This document shows, in pieces, positions 8,180 through 17,100 of a stretch of DNA of 46,619 nucleotides; positions within the stretch are counted from its first letter, which is position 1; each line of letters opens with the position of its first letter. The translations under genes and the position numbers were made by a program. The stretch spans positions 1 through 46,619 of the forward strand of contig CALGAO010000093.1 in NCBI GenBank assembly GCA_937957685.1, in the 5' to 3' direction. This DNA comes from an uncultured Paenibacillaceae bacterium (GTDB lineage: Bacteria; Bacillota; Bacilli; Paenibacillales; DA-C8). Under the pieces are notes generated by a model that saw only the letters and a list, made by a program, of their open reading frames with translations, was not told the DNA's origin and made no database searches.

Positions 8180-9727
8180 TCAGAACTGTAGCAACCGCCG
8201 CCACCTCCTCCGCTTCCTCCCGGCATGAACGCCCCATCTGCCGAGCAGTTCCGCATAACAGCCGCCCGGATCGAATCGCCCGACAAAGAACGGTATCCGC
8301 AGATCAACGGGCAGAGGGAACAGCGTCCATGGAGGCTTGCCGGATTCGGTCTGATAGGCCGCGATATGGACTCGCCCGCTGTCCGCTTGCAGGCCGGCGA
8401 GTCGCTCAACCACCTGCTCCACATCGCGGCGGAACCACTTGTGTAGCCGTGAATCGACCGCACATACGACGCGATCAGCGCGCCTCGCCAGCTCCCATAC
8501 GAACGGATCCTCCCAACTGCTGCCAACATCGATCAGCACCGCATCCGAGCGGATGAACAGCAGTGATCGATACCACTGATCCGGAGGGAGAGCGGAGGCT
8601 TCGACCTCCGGATTCATCGGGTAGTAGAAGACTCGCCCCTGCCTCCACTCGGCGATGCTGCGATCATCGACCCGATCCGTGAGGTAGACATAGTCCTTCG
8701 GCGCCGCCTCCACTCCGCCCAGTTTGAAGGCAAGCTCCGGCCTCGGGGCGTACTCCACGATCGCGCAGCTCATGCCCGCCCCCGCGATCGCTTCGGACAG
8801 GCCGCAGGCCGTTCTGGTCGCGCCGGCTCCAGGATACAGCGAGCCGACGACGATGTAGCCAAGCCCCCGTTTCATCCCGTCGGACCGATCGTCCGGGCGG
8901 ATGAGTCCCCTCCCGCCATCGGCCTGCGTTCCCGCGCGCAGGGCGAGCAGCTCCTCGCGCACGATGGCAGCTGAAGCCGGACGATCCTCCGGTCTGGCGC
9001 TCAGCATGCGCGCCAGCAGACCGTGCAGCCCCGGGGAGATCTCCCCGGCTCCTCCTCCATCCTCGGGCTGCAACGGCTCGGCAAGGCGCCTGCCGCCGCT
9101 CAGCATGTAGTTCATGAGCGCGCCCAGCTGATAGATGTCGGTGCGCGCATCGCTGGCCATGCCCATCAGCTGCTCAGGCGCCAGGAACCCGGGACTGCCG
9201 AAGCGCACGGTATCATGCAGCTGATGGGGCTTGTAGGTGCGCGAGATGCCGAAGTCGATCAGGCGGACTTCGCCGCGCTCATCCAGCATGACGTTGCCTG
9301 GCTTCAGATCGCGGTGAATGATCGGCTCAGGCTTCAGGCTGTGCAGGTAATGCAGGATGTCGGATAAGGCCAGGCCGATGCGGATCACCTCGTCCTCCCG
9401 GATCTTCCCATGTTCCGAGACGATGCCGGCGATCGTCCTTCCCTTGACATACTCCATGATGAGATACGTTCTGCCCAGATCGGCGAAATGATAATAGTCA
9501 GCCAGCCTGGGCAATTGCGGGTGATCCAGCTTCAGCAGCATCTCCACCTCCTTCCGGCTTGTCTCGTCGTCATAGGGAGCGCTGACGGTCTCCTTCACCG
9601 CCCAGCGTTTGCCGGGAAGCTTCGTATCCTCGGCGATATAGACCTTCCCCATCCCGCCTTCACCGATGCACTCGAGGATGCGGTAGCGATGCGCCAGCAC
9701 ATCTCCTGCACCCATTCCATTCCACAT
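8180..9727 (-). CDS. Hanks-type Ser/Thr kinase fused to a TadZ/ParA-like domain
   Basis: A 515-residue two-part protein. The kinase half (about 12-265) is complete by motif: Gly-rich loop GEGGMGKVY at 22-30, lysine in AVKE at 45, HRDLKPGN at 138-145, DFG at 158-160 and APE at 183-185. The second half (about 288-500) begins with a beta strand and P-loop-like L-Y-P-G-A-G-A-T-R (297-305), then V-L-I-D-V-G near 397-402. This resembles a degenerate ParA/TadZ-type nucleotide-binding domain rather than the usual PASTA sensor. No membrane segment was seen, so it is probably cytoplasmic. The ATG has AAGGAGGTGATC, a near-complete match to the 16S rRNA tail. As first gene of the tad operon it may couple signalling to pilus placement; that is inference. 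Confidence 0.85.
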   Translation of the reverse strand: MWNGMGAGDVLAHRYRILECIGEGGMGKVYIAEDTKLPGKRWAVKETVSAPYDDETSRKEVEMLLKLDHPQLPRLADYYHFADLGRTYLIMEYVKGRTIAGIVSEHGKIREDEVIRIGLALSDILHYLHSLKPEPIIHRDLKPGNVMLDERGEVRLIDFGISRTYKPHQLHDTVRFGSPGFLAPEQLMGMASDARTDIYQLGALMNYMLSGGRRLAEPLQPEDGGGAGEISPGLHGLLARMLSARPEDRPASAAIVREELLALRAGTQADGGRGLIRPDDRSDGMKRGLGYIVVGSLYPGAGATRTACGLSEAIAGAGMSCAIVEYAPRPELAFKLGGVEAAPKDYVYLTDRVDDRSIAEWRQGRVFYYPMNPEVEASALPPDQWYRSLLFIRSDAVLIDVGSSWEDPFVWELARRADRVVCAVDSRLHKWFRRDVEQVVERLAGLQADSGRVHIAAYQTESGKPPWTLFPLPVDLRIPFFVGRFDPGGCYAELLGRWGVHAGRKRRRWRRLLQF

Positions 9728-9765
9728 GCGATCACCTCCTTGTGGTCACCGAACCGCCATAGACG

Positions 9766-9811
9766 AAAAAAGCACACGCCTACCCTGCTTCAGGTATGCG
9801 GTGCTTCCGCA
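9766..9811 (-). promoter_or_regulatory. Candidate attenuator hairpin in the kinase leader
   Basis: Minus-strand RNA can form TGCGG-AAGCA-CCGCA (9797-9811). Alternatively it forms a long terminator hairpin that pairs AAGCAC (in the first form's loop) with GTGCTT and ends in six T residues (9766-9771). It shares GGAAGCACCG and CGTGTGCTTTTTTCG with the element at 8038-8085, while the arms differ in a compensated way. It lies about 40 bases before the kinase start, in the leader of the tad operon. The layout is that of an antiterminator/terminator switch, but I recognise no known riboswitch class. Confidence 0.5.
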
Positions 9812-9839
9812 GACGATCATTTGCGATTTTTCTGCAATT

Positions 9840-9869
9840 ATCGTACCATTTCCCTATGACAGAATGCAA
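9840..9869 (-). promoter_or_regulatory. Possible tad operon promoter
   Basis: TTGCAT (9864-9869) and TACGAT (9840-9845) on the minus strand are separated by 18 bp, upstream of the leader hairpin of the kinase gene. Each box matches the sigma-A consensus only in part, so this is a weak suggestion based on spacing and position. Confidence 0.3.
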
Positions 9870-9982
9870 GAGTCTTTCTTGGGACAGAGTTGCCCCTCAA
9901 CCATCCGCCACTGCCATGGACCAAGCTTCCAAGACTCATAGATATGCCCAAGTCAACAACGAATTGATCATGGAGGTCTTGT

Positions 9983-10306
9983 ATGGAAATCAATCTGACA
10001 TCCATCACTCTGAGTCAGGGGGATCGGGCGATCGATCTCAGGTACGCTTCAGCCGTCATGCATATCGTGACGGATATCCTGGAACGCGGCTGGTTCGTCA
10101 GCATCCAGGGGCTGGACAACCCGGGCTTCGCCGAAGCCCTGTTTGCTTCCGATGACATCCGCATGCGCATGCTGGCCACCACCGCGGAAGGCATCCGCCT
10201 GGAAGGCGATTGCCATGTTCATCCGTTGATGGACGCCAGCGGCGTCAATCTGAAGGGCGAGGGACGCCTGTACGGGTATGAAGAGTTGCTCAAGCGTGGC
10301 CGATGA
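9983..10306 (+). CDS. Hypothetical protein, 107 residues
   Basis: A compact protein starting at ATG 9983 behind TGGAGG, seven bases upstream. It has no membrane segment or signal peptide. The composition is that of a soluble alpha/beta protein. It opens MEINLTSITLS, contains an Asp/Arg-rich middle and ends with a Tyr-Gly-Tyr-Glu-Glu stretch. I do not recognise the family. It is divergent from the tad kinase gene and stands alone, with about 140 bp before the next small gene. Codon use looks like its neighbours, and the ribosome site supports it being real. Confidence 0.6.
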   Translation: MEINLTSITLSQGDRAIDLRYASAVMHIVTDILERGWFVSIQGLDNPGFAEALFASDDIRMRMLATTAEGIRLEGDCHVHPLMDASGVNLKGEGRLYGYEELLKRGR

Positions 10307-10375
10307 TTCTATTATTCATGAAGAAATTTTGTCATGCTTATTGAAAAGATCAATCAGCACTTTCAAATCTTGCCA

Positions 10376-10404
10376 TTTACCATTTTCATCTAGCGGAATA
10401 TAAT
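10376..10404 (+). promoter_or_regulatory. Probable promoter of the small basic protein gene
   Basis: TTTACC (10376-10381) and TATAAT (10399-10404) are 17 bp apart, about 45 bp upstream of the small gene's ATG. The -10 box is perfect and the -35 box weak. Confidence 0.5.
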
Positions 10405-10448
10405 AGCTTGTGGAGAGAATCATACTATCGGAGAGGAATGAAAAACGC

Positions 10449-10613
10449 ATGGCGTCTCATGATAACAGGGCGAAGCAGAATGAAATTCTGAAGAAAAGAA
10501 TATCGAGCATGGTCCTGAAGGAAATTTCCAGGGGACTGAGCCGGAACGAGACATTGCTCAAGCAGGCCTCGATCCGTCAGCTGTACGCGATGAATCATCA
10601 AATCAACAAATAA
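10449..10613 (+). CDS. Small basic hypothetical protein, 54 residues
   Basis: A 54-residue protein from ATG 10449, with GGAGAGG upstream at 10430-10436. An in-frame upstream ATG at 10410 lies next to the -10 box and is unlikely. The product is rich in Lys, Arg, Gln and Asn and appears helical (KQNEILKKRISSMVLKE, then LSRNETLLKQASIRQLY). I do not recognise it. It has its own likely promoter and a terminator downstream, so it is a monocistronic gene. Spore or regulatory roles are common for such small basic proteins in this group, but nothing here proves one. Confidence 0.5.
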   Translation: MASHDNRAKQNEILKKRISSMVLKEISRGLSRNETLLKQASIRQLYAMNHQINK

Positions 10614-10676
10614 GTCCGGTACTTGCCATCCACAGGATACGATCCTGATATTCATCCATACATGTCGTTCGTAAAC

Positions 10677-10732
10677 AAAAGGCTGTCCCTGCTGTGGCAG
10701 ATCATATGCTGCCCCGGCAGAGACGGCCTTTT
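10677..10732. terminator. Bidirectional terminator
   Basis: AAAAGGC and GCCTTTT flank an inner stem (CTGC...GCAG), giving a hairpin with A and T runs on the two outer sides. It lies between the convergent small basic gene and the ABC ATPase gene and can serve both. Confidence 0.7.
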
Positions 10733-10754
10733 CGCTTGTCCAACATCTATCCTG

Positions 10755-11531
10755 TCATGATGATGATGATAAAGCCTTCACCCAGGGACGGCCTCTGTCC
10801 CAGTCCACCGAAACTTCCAGATCATAGAGCTTGCTGAGCCATTCGCTCGTCAGCACATCCTCCTTCGGACCCGCCGCCAGCAGCTTGCCTTTGTGAATCA
10901 GCGCCGCATGCGTGAAGATCGGGATGATCTCCTCGCTGTGATGCGTCACATAGACCAGCTGCAGGTCTCGATCCTCGAGCCGCTGGATGTCCTGCAGGAA
11001 CTTCTCCCGCTCGTAGAGATCCAGACCCGAGCAGGGCTCGTCCATGATGATCAGCTTCGGATCCTGCATCAGGAGACGGGCCAGCATCACCTTCTTGCGT
11101 TCGCCCTGGGACAGCGTGCCGAGCGGCTGGTCGCGCAAGTGAAGGATGCCGAGCTGCTCCATGATCGCATCGGCCTGATCCACCGTCTCTTGCGGCAGCT
11201 CATAATACACGCGAAGATAAGCCATCTTGCCGGAAGCGACGATCTCCCAGACGGGATCGCGCAGCACGAACTTCTCGATCAGCGACTGGCTCATGTAGCC
11301 GATCTCCTTGCGAACCTCCCTTACGTCAACCTGGCCATACACATGGCCCAATACCGAAACCTTGCCGCTGGTAGGAAACAGATAACCGTTCATCATCTCG
11401 AGCAGGGTCGTCTTACCCGAGCCGTTCCGCCCCAGGATCACCCAATGCTCGCCATCCTCGAACCTTAAGGATACATCATCCAGGATGACTCGTGCGTTGC
11501 GTACGAATCGCACATTCTCCAAGTTGATCAA
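10755..11531 (-). CDS. Stand-alone ABC transporter-type ATPase
   Basis: A 258-residue ABC ATPase. It has Walker A G-R-N-G-S-G-K-T-T at 34-42, a Q-loop region near 80 (GYMSQSL), signature LSQGERKK near 138-145 and Walker B LIIMDEP near 160, followed by an H-loop histidine in VTHHSEE. All catalytic parts are present. It resembles the YlmA/ModF-like soluble ATPases that lack an obvious permease. No membrane partner gene is adjacent, so transport is unproven and a regulatory role is possible. The ATG overlaps the end of the receiver-like gene by four bases (ATGA), so it is the last gene of an nfo operon. Confidence 0.85.
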   Translation of the reverse strand: MINLENVRFVRNARVILDDVSLRFEDGEHWVILGRNGSGKTTLLEMMNGYLFPTSGKVSVLGHVYGQVDVREVRKEIGYMSQSLIEKFVLRDPVWEIVASGKMAYLRVYYELPQETVDQADAIMEQLGILHLRDQPLGTLSQGERKKVMLARLLMQDPKLIIMDEPCSGLDLYEREKFLQDIQRLEDRDLQLVYVTHHSEEIIPIFTHAALIHKGKLLAAGPKEDVLTSEWLSKLYDLEVSVDWDRGRPWVKALSSSS

Positions 11532-11872
11532 TGATTCGCTCCTCCTGTTGCCGCCCGCTCCAGTACGTCCATCGGCATCGGATGGCTGTAGATCATGACA
11601 TGGTCGGGCTTGTGTTTCTGAAGTAATTGATACATGTTCATTCTACCCGATGCGCTGGATGTATGTAAATAAATCTCATTTGCATAATAACCGTGCTGCA
11701 CCATCTGCTTGACCAGATCATAGCCGGTCGGTTCCCCGTAGCCAAGATCGTGGTCCAGCGACAGGATATTGACCTTGCAGTTGCTCAGCAGGGCGAGGCA
11801 TTCCTCGACATTTCTCGCGAGCACAAATCCCTTCGGGCAAGGCCGAAAATCATCGAGATAAACGTTGATCAT
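11528..11872 (-). CDS. Receiver-like protein of the cyclic-phosphate (cREC) type
   Basis: About 114 residues, opening I-N-V-Y-L-D-D with two adjacent aspartates. It contains LSLDHDLG and a later I-Y-L-H-T-S-x-x-x-G-R-M-N-M stretch. This pattern matches the small receiver-like family I know as cREC (cyclic-phosphate processing receiver domain); its biochemistry is poorly known. ATG 11872 gives the usual MIN- start with GGAG ten bases upstream. ATG 11896, eight codons earlier, also has a possible site (GAGGGG), so the start is not certain. It lies between nfo and an ABC ATPase and overlaps the latter by four bases. Confidence 0.65.
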   Translation of the reverse strand: MINVYLDDFRPCPKGFVLARNVEECLALLSNCKVNILSLDHDLGYGEPTGYDLVKQMVQHGYYANEIYLHTSSASGRMNMYQLLQKHKPDHVMIYSHPMPMDVLERAATGGANH

Positions 11873-11918
11873 ACCTTCTAACTCCTTATCAGCCATATTG
11901 CTGACCCCTCTATCTGTT

Positions 11919-12749
11919 TCAATAAATTAGACGCAAAAAATTGGTAATTTGTTCCGCGTGTGAGTAACTTTTTCGTGAAGGCGTTTCTAATATATGGGGA
12001 ATATCACGAAATATTGCATGGCCCAGAAGCTGCTTCATCGCCGCCAGACCGATCCGCCCTTCCCCGAGCGGCGCGTGTCGATCCCTGTGTGAGCCGACAT
12101 CATACATGGAGTCATTCAGATGAACGGCCCGCAGGTGATCCCAGTAGCCCAACTGCGTCCCTTTCCCGATCAGCTCCTCGCTGTTGCCGCCGTTCCATAA
12201 TCCGCTGGCGTAGGCATGGCAGGTGTCGAAGCAGAAGCCGATCTTCTCCGGGTGGCGGGTCAGACGGCGAATCTGCGTCAGTTCCTCAAGCGTGGTTCCC
12301 ATGCGGCTGCCATCTCCGGCCTGATTCTCCAGCAGGATCATCGTCCTGCCGTTCCACACGGCCAGCACTTCATCCAATGTGCGAATGATCTGCCTGTAGC
12401 CCGCCAGCAGGTCATCGCCCTTGTACTTGCCGAAGTGCACCACCAGTCCTGAGGCGCCGCATGCCTCGCAGATCTCCAGATCGTTAAGGAGGGAGCGAAC
12501 CGTCGCCTGGCGCAAGGTCTCCTCCTCCACCGCCAGATTGACCGGATAAGGGGTATGGACGATGGAACGCATCCCGTGTTCCGTGACGTATCGTTGGCAC
12601 GCTTCCGCATCGGCCGGATCATAGGACTTGATCGAGAGGCTGCGCGGGTTCTTGGGGAAGAACTGGTATGCCTTCATGCCGAGCCGGCATGCGGTCATGG
12701 CCGCCGCCAGATAGCCTCGCCGTATGCTGATGTGGGTACCGATGTACAT
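11919..12749 (-). CDS. nfo: Endonuclease IV (AP endonuclease family 2)
   Basis: A 276-residue protein with the metal-binding set of endonuclease IV. The set comprises VHTPYP (His65), VHFGKYKG (His105), LEN near 142, FDTCHAYASG near 178, HLNDS near 214, D-R-H-x-P-L-G-E-G near 228 and I-L-E-T-P near 254. The enzyme is a TIM barrel with three zinc ions that cuts the backbone 5' to abasic sites in base excision repair. Length is close to the usual 280-300. It begins at ATG 12749 and is followed within about 50 bp by the receiver-like gene. Two LexA-type boxes were looked for upstream without success. Confidence 0.92.
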   Translation of the reverse strand: MYIGTHISIRRGYLAAAMTACRLGMKAYQFFPKNPRSLSIKSYDPADAEACQRYVTEHGMRSIVHTPYPVNLAVEEETLRQATVRSLLNDLEICEACGASGLVVHFGKYKGDDLLAGYRQIIRTLDEVLAVWNGRTMILLENQAGDGSRMGTTLEELTQIRRLTRHPEKIGFCFDTCHAYASGLWNGGNSEELIGKGTQLGYWDHLRAVHLNDSMYDVGSHRDRHAPLGEGRIGLAAMKQLLGHAIFRDIPHILETPSRKSYSHAEQITNFLRLIY

Positions 12750-12970
12750 AGGGGCTCACCGCTTGCATGGTCATACTGTAATACGCTAAGTGGCCTGGAC
12801 CGTTTCAGGTTAATGCCAGATTTTATGTGATGGACGAACGCACCCTTTCACATCCAGTATGGCCTGAAGGCATCCGCTCCAATCGCGCCGGATGGGCATA
12901 ACAATCGCCATCCGGGGAATTTTATGTGGGGGCAGCCCATCATCATATTACACAAGGAGGTAATTGCTTC

Positions 12971-13189
12971 ATGGCCAAACCCGATGATCGCAGCGACAAT
13001 GTGGAGAAGCTGCAGCGGCTCATCCAGGAGACGGAGGAAAACTACCGTGAAACGGAAGAATACCTGAGCCTGCATGAGGATGAGATCGATGCCAGCGAAG
13101 CCGAACAGCTTCGGGCGAAGAACGCGCGGCGCCTCCAGAGCATCGAAGGGTTCCGTGAGGAGATCCGCGACGAAGCCCATGACCACTGA
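12971..13189 (+). CDS. tlp: Small acid-soluble spore protein Tlp
   Basis: A 72-residue protein starting MAKPDDRSDNVEKLQ at ATG 12971 behind AAGGAGG. A longer in-frame start at 12926 lies before this ribosome site and would add a tail not seen in the family. The body is a charged helix ending in FREEIRDEA, as in Tlp, a minor acid-soluble protein made in the forespore and degraded at germination. The gene supports an endospore-forming host. It is monocistronic and converges with rnz. Confidence 0.88.
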   Translation: MAKPDDRSDNVEKLQRLIQETEENYRETEEYLSLHEDEIDASEAEQLRAKNARRLQSIEGFREEIRDEAHDH

Positions 13190-13228
13190 AAAAGACGAGG
13201 AGCAGGGGTCAGGTGTCCCCCTGCTCCT
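13189..13228 (-). terminator. Terminator of the metH-rnz unit
   Basis: On the minus strand AGGAGCAGGGG pairs with CCCCTGCTCCT and is followed by CGTC and five T residues. The hairpin covers the stop codon of rnz, and its T run abuts the tlp stop codon. Confidence 0.8.
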
Positions 13229-14153
13229 GATGTTTGCGGCGAATGGGATGCTGATACCCGTCATAAGCCGCATAGACGCTGCTGTGGTAGCGGGAAGCTT
13301 CCTCCACCAGCCGCGCAGCCTCGTCCCCCTGATAGCGCGAGCTGATGTGCGTAAGGATCAGTTCCCTCGCTCCCGCTTCCGCGGCGATTCGCGCCGCCTG
13401 CACGGAGGTGGCATGGAAGTACCTGTGGGCGAGCTCCCCCTTGTCCTCTGCAAAGGTGGCCTCATGCACGAGGACATCCACCTCTCTCGCCAGTTCGACC
13501 GCCCTTGGCACGGGCCGGGTATCCCCCATGATCGCGAGCTTGCGTCCGCTGATCGCCGGTCCCACGTAATCGCGCGGGTCGATCAGTCGGCCCTCGTATG
13601 GAACCGGCGTCTGGCTCATCTTGATCTGCCGGTAGATCGGTCCGGGCGGGATCCCGTCCGCCACCAGCCTGTCCTTGAGCAGGGTGCCGGGGGTGTCGTG
13701 CTCCACGATGCGGTAGCCGTAGCTGTCGATCCGATGCTCCAGGAGGCCGCACTCCACGGTGAACTGATCGTCCTGGTAGATGACGCCCTCCCGCACTTCG
13801 ACGAAGTTCAGTTCATAGCCGACGTGGGAGCCACTGATGGCCACGCACGTATCCACATATTCGCGCAGGCCCGGAGGGCCGAACAGGGTGAGCGGCGTCT
13901 TCCCGCCCTGATAGGCGCGGCTCGTCAGCAGACCCGGCAGCCCGAATATATGATCACCGTGCAGGTGGGTGATGAAGATAAACTCCAGTCTGCTCAGCTT
14001 CAGCGGAGACCGCATGATCTGATGCTGCGTCGCCTCCCCGCAGTCGAACAGCCACATCGTGCCGCGCTCATCGTGGAGCGTCAGGGCGATGCTGGTGACA
14101 TTGCGCTCAGGAGACGGCACTCCGGCCCCCGTGCCGAGAAAGATCAATTCCAT
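13209..14153 (-). CDS. rnz: Ribonuclease Z
   Basis: A 314-residue metallo-beta-lactamase-fold enzyme with the zinc motif THLHGDHIFGLPGLL near residues 61-75. It also has the N-terminal F-L-G-T-G-A-G-x-P and later MGDT and HEATF motifs, all typical of tRNase Z. It trims the 3' trailer of tRNA precursors lacking an encoded CCA. Length is normal for the short bacterial form (about 305-310). The ATG follows AGGAGCAGG. It starts 25 bp after the metH stop, so both are probably on one transcript, ending at the terminator that overlaps the rnz stop. Confidence 0.94.
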   Translation of the reverse strand: MELIFLGTGAGVPSPERNVTSIALTLHDERGTMWLFDCGEATQHQIMRSPLKLSRLEFIFITHLHGDHIFGLPGLLTSRAYQGGKTPLTLFGPPGLREYVDTCVAISGSHVGYELNFVEVREGVIYQDDQFTVECGLLEHRIDSYGYRIVEHDTPGTLLKDRLVADGIPPGPIYRQIKMSQTPVPYEGRLIDPRDYVGPAISGRKLAIMGDTRPVPRAVELAREVDVLVHEATFAEDKGELAHRYFHATSVQAARIAAEAGARELILTHISSRYQGDEAARLVEEASRYHSSVYAAYDGYQHPIRRKHQEQGDT

Positions 14154-14178
14154 AACCTGCTCCTGTCCATGGTTAGTA

Positions 14179-17100
14179 TTAGTCCCGTTCGGGTTTGTCT
14201 ACGTTGAAGTATCTGGCTTCCGGATGGGCGAACACCATCGCGGAAACCGACGCCTCCGGCTCCATCATGAAGCCTTCCGTCAGATGCACGCCGATATCCT
14301 CCGGTTTCATCAAGGCGAACAGTTGGGCCTGATCCTCGAGATTAGGGCAGGCCGGATAACCGAAGGATACGCGTATGCCGCGGTACCTGGCGGCAAAGCG
14401 CTGCTGCATCGTCATCTCGACGGGGTCCGGGATGCCCCAGGCGTCGCGCATGATGTGATGGATGCGCTCGGCGAACGCTTCTGCCGTTTCCAGGGCGATC
14501 GCCTGCAAGGCGTGCGAGCGCAGGTAGTCGCCATCCCGCTTCCACTGTTCGGCCAGCTCGGCGATGCCCTGGCCGCATGTGACGACGAGGAAGCCGACCA
14601 CGTCCATCTCTCCGCTCTCCTTCGACTTCACGAAGTCGGCGAGGCACAGATAAGGCTCAACCTGCTGCCTCGGGAAGGTGAAGGACTGCAGCACCTTGCC
14701 GTGATCCTGCGGATCATAGATATGGATCGTATCGCCCTCCGACTGGGCCGGGAAGAAGCGATACATGCCCTGTGGCTTCAGGATGCCCTTCTCCTGCGCT
14801 TCCGCATAGATCTCATCGACCACCTGCTTCAGATGCAGGGCCTTCTCGTCTCCCTGCTCGAGCAGCGCGGACACCTTGCCCTTCAGCCCGAGATGGTGGC
14901 CAAGCAACATCTGCATGTTCACGTACGGAATCAGGTACTTGACCGGATAGTCGCGCAACACATGGCGCTCGAAATCCGGCGGCATCATCACCTGGAAGTC
15001 CTGGCTGACGTTGGAGCGAACCGGCACCTCGGCCTTCTCGCCGGCCTGTACCTTGCCCGATCGCTGCACATGGGAATCGATCGCGGCACGCAGCTCCTCG
15101 ACCAGCTGCTGCCGCTGCTCGGGATTCATCAGCCTGTTCGCCAGATCCAGGCCGTCCATGGCGTCCTTCGCATACAGGACGGGACCGTCATATTCCGGCG
15201 CGATGCGCGTATGGGTGAACTTGCGGGTGAGCGCCGCGCCGCCGACGAGGATCGGCACGTCGATCCCGGCCTGACGCAGGTCCTGCGCCGTGAGCACCAT
15301 CTGCTGCGCCGATTTGACGAGCAGGCCGGAGAGGCCGATCATATCCGGCTCTTCGCGGCGATAGGCCTCGATCAGCTGTTCGGGCGGGACCTTGATGCCA
15401 AGATTGACCACCTCATACCCGTTGTTCGACAGGATGATCTCCACGAGATTCTTGCCGATATCATGCACGTCGCCTTTCACCGTCGCCAGCAGGATCTTCC
15501 CCTTCAGCGACGTGTCCGCCTTCTCCATATGCGGCTCCAGATAAGAAACGGAAGCCTTCATCACTTCCGCCGATTGCAGTACCTCGGCGACGATCAGCTC
15601 ATTGTTGTTGAACAGCCGGCCTACCTCCTCCATCCCGGCCATGAGCGGACCGTTGATGATGTCGAGCGGCGCGTAGCGGGTCAGCGCCTCGTCCAGATCC
15701 TCGAACAGGCCATCCTTGCTGCCCTCGACGACATAGGATGCCAGGCGCTCCTCCAGCGTCAGGTTCGCCTTGTTGTTCTCCCTGACCTTGGCCTTGCGCT
15801 CGCGGAAATAGGCGACGAATGCCGCCAGCGTCTCGTCATTTGTATGGAAGATCAGGTCTTCGGCCAGCTTGCGTTCATGCTCGGGTATCGAAGCGTAGCG
15901 CTCCAGCTTCTCGGTATTGACGATGGCGTAGTCCAGCCCGGCTTTGGTGCAGTGATACAGGAACACCGCGTTCAGCACCTCGCGCCCTGCCTCCGGCAGG
16001 CCGAAGGAGACGTTGCTGATGCCGAGGATCGTCAGACACTCCGGCATCGCTTCCTTGATCAGGCGGATGCCTTCGATGGTCTCCTCCGCCGCGCCGATAT
16101 ATTGCTCATCGCCTGTGCCGACCGGGAAGACGAGAGGATCGAAGATGATATCCCGCGGATCCATCCCATACTTGTGCACGAGCAGCTCATAGGAGCGTTT
16201 GGCTACTCTCAGTTTATCCTCTCGACGCACGGCCATACCCTTCTCATCGATCGTTCCGACGACCGCGGCGGCCCCGTACTTGTGGACGAGCGGCACGACG
16301 CGCTCGAATTTCTCCTCGCCATCCTCCAGGTTGATGGAATTGATGATCGCCTTGCCCTGGGAATGCTTGAGGCCAAGCTCGATGACATTGGGATCCGTGG
16401 AATCGATGACCAGCGGCACCTTGATTTTCTTCGTCACATATTTCAGGAACTGCTCCATGTCCGCCAGCTCATCCCGGTCGGAGTCCTGGAGACAGACGTC
16501 GATGACATGCGCGCCGCCCTTCACCTGCGCCCGGGCGATCTCCGACGCTTCGTCGAACTTGCCTTCGGCGATCAGCCGCTTGAACTTGCGCGAACCGAGC
16601 ACGTTCGTGCGCTCCCCGACGAGCAGCGGGCGATTGTCCGGCTCCACATAGACGGTCTCGATGCCGGACACCGCCGGCGGATGCTCGCCGAAGCTGGTAC
16701 GCGGCTTGAATCCTTTCAGCTTCTCCGCGATCGCGCGGATATGCGCGGGGGTCGTGCCGCAGCAGCCGCCGGCGATATTGATCCAGCCCTGCTCGGCGAA
16801 GCCGGCCAGCTTCGTCGCCAGCGACTCCGGCGATTCATGATAATGCCCGTTCTCGTCCGGCAGACCGGCATTCGGATAACAGCTGATCGCGGCCTGCGAG
16901 ATCGAAGCCAGTGTGCGGATATGATCGCGCATGAACTCAGGCCCGGTCGCGCAGTTCAGTCCGATCGAGATCGGCTTCAGATGCTCCAGCGAGATGTAGA
17001 ACGATTCGATGTTCTGCCCGGCGAGCGTCGTCCCCATCGGCTCGATCGTGCCGGAGATCATGATCGGCAGCGTCTTGCCGGATCGCTCGAACGCCTGGCG

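Noticed and set aside
9766..9811. Known c-di-GMP (GEMM) riboswitch in the tad leader
   Set aside because: The conserved GEMM core was not found; only the alternative hairpins described above are present.
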